Shown here: piece by piece, positions 58,763 through 64,000 of the stretch
Position numbering within the stretch: position 1 is the stretch's first letter
Layout of the letters: each line of letters opens with the position of its first letter
Assembly (NCBI GenBank): GCA_001695595.3
Contig: MBPM02000011.1
Location: 682,001 to 746,000 of the forward strand
Source of the DNA: Plasmopara viticola
Lineage: Eukaryota; Oomycota; Peronosporomycetes; Peronosporales; Peronosporaceae
Length of the DNA stretch: 64,000 nt
Reading direction: 5' to 3'
Notes under the pieces: model-generated
What the model was told of the DNA's origin: nothing
Seen by the model: the letters and a program-made list of their open reading frames with translations, nothing else
Database searches by the model: none
Program-made: the position numbers and the translations under genes

Positions 58763-61068
58763 ATGCGGCGCACGACGTTAGGACCTGTGTCGTCCTCCCA
58801 GCTCAACTCGCGCCCATCTGTCTTACGCCACCCTTCCACGCGTGTTTCGGTGCCTAGCAAGAGCACGTCAGTGCTAGATCGCCAGTCGATTGGTGTCGTG
58901 TCTCGTCGCGTCTCCACCGCAGCTGGGCACACAGCGCGGCGTCCCCCCATCGGCCCACGGGCTTCTGTAAAAACGCGCCAATCCGTGGTTACAAATCGTC
59001 GCAATAGCTCGTACAGCTCGCGCACTTCAGTAACTGGTCGCGGTAATGCCCGCGTGTTGGATCCGCGGCCTGTTGCCGACCGTTCGTACCTAAACAGTTG
59101 CGTACAAACGCTCGTGGAATTTTTGAGCGATCATATGTACGATCAAACGCTTCCACCAGCCCTTTTGCGACGTGGTCCGTCCAAGAAGGATTTTTACAAT
59201 ATGATTTTGTTCCTGTTCAAGCTGGTAGACCCTACTTTCGAGTTTGGCATTAAATTCGAGGAGGACGTTGTCCTTCAATTTCGTAATCTTCGATACCCCA
59301 TTCACATCAGCAAAACATCGCTGTCGGCCGTAGGAACGCCTCACACGTGGCCGACGCTACTACTTTCCATCTCATGGCTCATTGAGCTACTTAGTGTGCG
59401 CTTAAGCTAAAGTGTTGATTTTTGCCGGCTACTGATATTATTCCTGCGCTCATTATTGCTACTAGTATGATGAAGCGATCCAGCAAGCAAACGAGGCAGA
59501 CCAGAATGACGAAAATGATGAAGAAAACGGAGACAAACCCTTTTTCAAATACCTAGATGCCTCTTACCACGCTTTCTTGGCGGGTGAAGACGACAGATTT
59601 GATTTGCTGGAGAAACAAGAGAGAGAGAAATTAGGTACATATGCTGTGCCATTGAGATGTTATGAAAAAGGTTGTAATCGAGCACTGACTTAGTTTGCTC
59701 GTGTTGTAGCTGCGCGAAATGAAGGGGTGAGAGGGGAAACTGGCGAATTGGAGCTGCAACGTGATGAATTAAGGAAGCGTATTGAAAAGGCTAAAAGGGA
59801 CAAGGTACATTAGCTTAGCTTTGTGTCTAACTGCTATCAAATGCTACTGTACTCACTCCACGCTGTCGTGAATGCTTTTGAAGAATGCGTTATCGATGCT
59901 TCATTCAAAGAAGAGTGACTGCGAGAGCGACCTGTACAAGTTTCAAAAAATTGTGCAAGGTTATGAAAAGGCAAAGTTTAAGTTAGAGAAGAAAATTGAG
60001 TCTCTTGTCAAGATCCAGCAGTCCTTCGGTACGGCTGGGCGCGTCTCAATATAAAACACCAAGATGCTCACTATATTAACATTTTGCAGACGAAGAGCTC
60101 ACTGTTCGTCAAGCTGAAATACAGCGATTACAGACTCGTATCGACAACCAGGAATTATCTGCGCACGATATCGAGCAAATAGGGCAAGAAAGAGCGAGAC
60201 TGACTGAGCAGCTTCATCAAATACTTGCTCGTCAAGAAGAGTTTCAAAAGAGGATCAAGAACGATGAAAATCGTGCTGCAGAGATCCGAGACGATGTGCG
60301 TAAATGAAGTGCATTGAACGATTGTGCTGCAGATACTCATAACTTACTGTTGAGCAGCTTGATTCCCAGATTTACAAGTATATGAATGCTTGCAAACAAC
60401 TGAAGATTGTTCCCATTACTGCCAAATATTCTCTCGACTTTGATTATGTGCTTGAGATCGATACAAACCTACAGGAGCTTGACGCGATACAAAAGCTGAC
60501 ACACCATTTAAAAACTGAAGTCCGTCAAGCAGCTTTGGGTCTGAAGCAAAATCGCATTGCGTGTGCTAATGCCGGGCTGGATAAGGCGCTTGTTTTGGAT
60601 AACAAATTGCAGCAAAGTGAAAACGAGCTGAACAACGAAATTCAGAATGAGAAGAAGCAGGAAGCAAAGGTTAAAAAGTACGTTGAGCAAATGCCTAAGC
60701 AGCGAGAAAAGCAAGCTGAAAATCTACGGCGGAAGACAGCAGCGATTGAAGAAGTTGAAAAAACGATCACAAATATCACTAATGAGGACAACCTTGCTGA
60801 AGAAGAGGCCATGAGCCGCCAACACCTACAGGATATGAGGAAAGCGTAAGTATTCATTTTCGAAGCGAGCGTGTGCAGTACGACAGCTAATTAAAAAGTG
60901 AGTGTTGTTTTCTGCAGGTCTGTAGAAATGACGGAGTCCTATCAGACTTTGCTCGACAAGAATCGACATGTGATAACAAACATTCTCATGACATGTACAA
61001 ACCACAAGGCTATAGTTGACCAAGCTATCTCATCCTTGGAAGCTGAGGTCAATAAAATTGAGCTTTGA
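58763..61068 (+). CDS. NDC80: Kinetochore protein NDC80 (HEC1)
   Basis: Predicted as seven exons: 58763-59395, 59466-59634, 59710-59804, 59884-60028, 60090-60295, 60358-60845, 60918-61068; introns of 61-79 bp, all GT-AG; 628 residues, close to the usual size (human about 642). Residues 1-99 form a basic Ser/Thr/Arg-rich tail, the microtubule-binding, Aurora-regulated part. DPRPVADRSY at 100-109 starts the calponin-homology domain, with DPTFEFGIKFEEDV (156-169), ISKTSL and VGTPHTWPTLL (190-200), WLIELL. The rest is coiled coil for pairing with NUF2, including RIDNQELSAHDIEQIGQERA, a family hallmark. The protein couples kinetochores to spindle microtubules in the NDC80 complex. Exon boundaries come from frame continuity; the 59883/59884 acceptor is the least certain. 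The gene is tail-to-tail with the GGNBP2 homologue, 182 bp apart. Confidence 0.93.
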
Positions 61069-61250
61069 TTGACAAAATAATGACTGTTTCGCAGAAAACA
61101 GCAAAAGCTTTTGCTTTAAAGCATACAAATGATGTAGGAATAACGGCAAGAAGGATTTAATCATGTAAACGTACTGTTTCTTTCTTTAAGAAATTGTGAG
61201 CACCAGCTACCATTAAGATTTACCTAGTGCAAAGTAATAAGTAAACCCTT

Positions 61251-63005
61251 CTACGCATTAAGTGATGTCGCGCGCATTACAAATTGATCAAAACGCTCCT
61301 GTAACTTTTGCCGCTGGGCCATGCGTCGCTGAACAAGAGTTGAGTGATTCTGCTTCCAAAAACGAATATCATCCTCCGAAATGCCGTGATTTTCGTCATC
61401 AGTATCCACATCAAGCTCTGGCGAAGACGATGCAAATTGGTCGGATGCATTCCAGCCCATCGACGATAATAATTGCCATTCCAAGCGCTCATCGTGCGTC
61501 AAATTTCCATGCAAGCACGATGCATCAAATGCCAAGTCACACTGATGCGGTCCAGCAAGATCCACTGATCTACTGGAATTGCTCAGCTCGTCGTCATCTC
61601 CTTGACTGCTCAAAGAGTTTGTTGAGGATTGAGATGTCACAGTCTTGCTCCAATTCGGCCGTTTGCAAGACTTCGTCAGAGATTTAATTTTTTCGGTCTG
61701 TAGCCTCTTACCAGCCTCGGACCGATCCACTTGCTTCTGTTTTGAGGCCGTCTTGCGCTTCTTCTTCTTTTCTTTTCGCTTCTCTTTTTTCATTTCCAGC
61801 CTCCTCGATTCGTCATCCTCCTCTGCCAACAGTTGCTCTATCATTTCTTCTCCATGCAGCGCTTCTACAGCCACATCAAAGTTCCGACGCAATGTGAAGA
61901 CTGCACAATGTACTAACAATTCCTCCGATAGCTTTTCTGACTGTGACTTGGTCCATAGGCTCTGTATCTTGTCCCAAATAACCATGCCCAAGCAAACCAG
62001 AACTTCGTCTTGTGCCTCGGCAATTGTCCGTGCATGGCGATCGCCCCAGTCACCAAATACATCCTGGTCTGCTCGTGACATCAGCTCTGACATAAATTTG
62101 ATATTACAAGGCACAATAATTTGGTTCTGAGCCCTTGAATAGGCGAGCTCGTCAAACAAATACGATGTGTAGTGTAGATCATTGTCATAATGACTATGTT
62201 CGTGATGTCTCTCTGAGCACTCAAATCCTCCGCAGTCCTCGCAGTCATCTTCACTACAGCTTGATCCAATTAGCAGATCATATGCTTCTAAGACCTTCTC
62301 TTTGCACCGGCAACAAAAGCGATGACGACGCAAATAACTCTCCAAATCGGTCAAAAACTGGTCCGAATCAATGTGAGATAAGTGCCGCTGGTGACTTTCG
62401 GAAAGCTTATGCCACAGCGCCTCGAATGCAGCTGGGCGCGGACGACCCCGCACTCGCTGTGAGTGCAACTGACACTTTGCACGCGATGTGCCCGATTTGG
62501 TGTTAGGTTTGCTCGGTTTAGTCAGCGTTGTGTTAACCCATCGCTCGTGGTGGTAGAATAGTGAAAATGACGTGCTAGGGCTGTTCATATACGACTCGTT
62601 CAGTCGAAAGTGATTGTTTCTGTCAAAGCACAGACCAGATCGATTGACTAGCTGCGGAACTCTGACCTTGCCATCTAGCAATTTGTAAAACAGCGCCTCA
62701 GCCCCATTTCGACAGCCTGGACACGGCAGCAGGTCAGTAACCGTTTGCAAAAACTGGTTCATGTCTCCTTTAAGTGCAGCAATGCGCTCGTGTTCCGTCA
62801 GTAGCAACCATCGCTAAATTATTAGCACACTATTAGTTGCCCGGGTAGTCTCGTCGTCCTTTCATGAAAAAAGCTTGCTTACCTTGTGAAATTCACGAAT
62901 CTCCGCGACACTGGGCTTACACTCACAGTTTGCGTGGAAAAAACATTTTCCCTCAAGGTGTCTTAAGCCCGCGTCTGGACTTGGATCGCGGGTGCATCCT
63001 ACCAT
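61251..63005 (-). CDS. GGNBP2: GGNBP2 (gametogenetin-binding protein 2 / ZNF403) homologue
   Basis: Predicted exons 62883-63005 and 61251-62813 on the minus strand, with a 69-bp GT-AG intron; 561 residues. The long exon has no ATG at its 5' end (frame opens RWLLLTEHER after the acceptor), and the upstream exon MVGCTRDPSPDAG...EFHK joins in phase. Matches to the animal family: CPGCR at 72-76, CQLHS near 155, YLRRHRFCCRCKEKVLEAYD (about 202-221; the family has a Cys-pair here) and RHARTIAEAQDEVLVCLG (about 301-318). A Lys/Arg/Glu coiled or nuclear-targeting stretch follows (MKKEKRKEKKKKRK) and a Ser/Asp-rich C-terminus. The animal protein is a nuclear zinc-binding regulator of uncertain biochemical role; no enzyme activity is implied. 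An additional upstream exon cannot be excluded. Confidence 0.85.
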
Positions 63006-63308
63006 AGCAATCTATGCAAACGCGTTTCTAGTCTGGTAAACGCAATAATCGTAAGGACACTAACGTTAGAGTTATGAGTAAGATTCGCAGCAGCAAGTTT
63101 CAATAGTCACGCAGTCATAATGGACCTTGACTGCTGGATTGCCGACGGCGAAATGAAGCCTAAGTTTGCGTAGCTTAAAAATAATGTACTATTAACCAAT
63201 AAAACGATGCAGCGACCCCAATGCCTAACTGGTAGAAATCTTCTAATTTTCTTGGTAGGGATAGCACAAAACCGCCTAGATACTTATGGTCGGTACGTAC
63301 TCGGTACC

Positions 63309-64000
63309 TTACGGTTTCTGGTTTGCTTGCAGCGACGTAGTGATGTTGCTCAACCGCTCGACTTTCGCCTGCCGACTTAGACTACGCATCTTTTTTGGAA
63401 AATTGGGTAAGTCTCTCCAATTGAAAAAGTCAGGCACATGCTTAAGCTCAGTCGTGTGATTAATCATGAGCGAGGAAGGTTTTGCGGTAAAATACGGCAG
63501 CAGTGCCAAGTGCGCAAAATCATCGTCCATGTGCCATGTCAAGTTGCGCTCCAGCAATACGCGCGACCGCCGCAGCACACGGGTTTCGCTAGTGCTTAGC
63601 AGACGCTGCCGCGCCATTCGCTGCATCAGAGCATCTGCTTTCTATAACAAGTTTAAATAAAAATTGGAATAAATGCGTCTTAAAGCTTTAAGTGGCTCAC
63701 CTTAGCACCTTGTACTGGCCTTGATTTTAGTCCAATTACAGGGTCAAGCGACTTTCGTTTTTCGTGAGACACTGCCGCTTCAGCTTTCTGAAGCAATTTG
63801 CTCGGCTTGGCCACTCGATTGTTCATTCCAATAACCTTTCGACAATTTGGTGCACCGCAAAGACACTCAGTGATTTCCTAGAAAAAAAATGTCCGACTAT
63901 CATTTATAAACCACCGCAAAAAAATGTCGCCGTACAGCTTTGCTAAATGACTCGAACTTGTAATCAAACGTCAGCTCTTCGCCAGCAATGATGTCGCGTA
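63309..64000 (-). CDS. SET-domain lysine methyltransferase, C-terminal part (runs off window)
   Basis: Three exons on the minus strand: beyond 64000 to 63936, 63877-63701 and 63641-63309, with 58- and 59-bp GT-AG introns. The right-hand exon ends the SET domain with AGEELTFDYKFESF, the motif that carries the catalytic-site Asp-Tyr and forms the S-adenosylmethionine pocket. The next exon opens with the post-SET zinc motif ECLCGAPNCRKVIG, three Cys spaced as in the SET1, SET2 and ASH1/NSD groups. The remaining roughly 160 residues are basic and Arg-rich with no further domain. The enzyme should methylate histone lysines in the nucleus, but which lysine cannot be told without the N-terminal part. 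It is on the same strand as and 303 bp upstream of the GGNBP2 homologue. Confidence 0.88.

Noticed and set aside
62805..62807. Start of the GGNBP2 homologue at this TTG codon
   Set aside because: It is not an ATG; an upstream exon with an ATG joins in phase across a good GT-AG intron.

Overview
The window looks like nuclear DNA of a oomycete, probably a Peronosporales downy mildew or Phytophthora relative. This is an inference from several signs: plant/stramenopile-type telomere motifs (CCCTAAA), very short spliceosomal introns (58-79 bp, GT-AG), tightly packed host genes separated by large gene-poor AT-rich tracts, and a Copia element plus a SINE-like family. No ribosomal or organellar marker fixes the species.

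Layout. 1-20980 is a satellite array of about 20 head-to-tail monomers of about 1035 bp. Each monomer carries a short run of degenerate CCCTAAA repeats and the decayed remains of a protein-coding sequence. The last monomer is diverged and is cut by a truncated 5' piece of an 18S rRNA gene (20982-about 21090). The array probably sits below a telomere lying to the left. 21091-22480 is gene-poor. 22481-24014 is a two-exon D-lactate dehydrogenase (LDHD-type) with a mitochondrial presequence. 24015-30321 is gene-poor with one SINE-like copy. 30322-32818 is a compact trio: a small spliced membrane protein, a nucleotide-sugar transporter of the SLC35 class, and an ankyrin-repeat protein. 32819-53139 is a long gene-poor tract holding a decayed RBR ubiquitin ligase, a second SINE-like copy, a strong hairpin and a few unassigned ORFs. 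A third SINE-like copy (53149-53475) lies beside a Copia LTR retrotransposon (53520-57914) with nearly identical LTRs but a broken gag-pol. The right end is again gene-dense: NDC80 (seven exons), a convergent GGNBP2 homologue (two exons) and the 3' end of a SET-domain lysine methyltransferase running off the window.

Function. The host genes are unrelated housekeeping functions (lactate oxidation, Golgi/ER nucleotide-sugar import, kinetochore-microtubule attachment, chromatin methylation), grouped in islands between repeat-rich tracts. No operon-like or defence-like system is visible. The most unusual object is the satellite array: a repeat that combines telomere-like motifs with an amplified pseudogene and ends on a fragment of rDNA.
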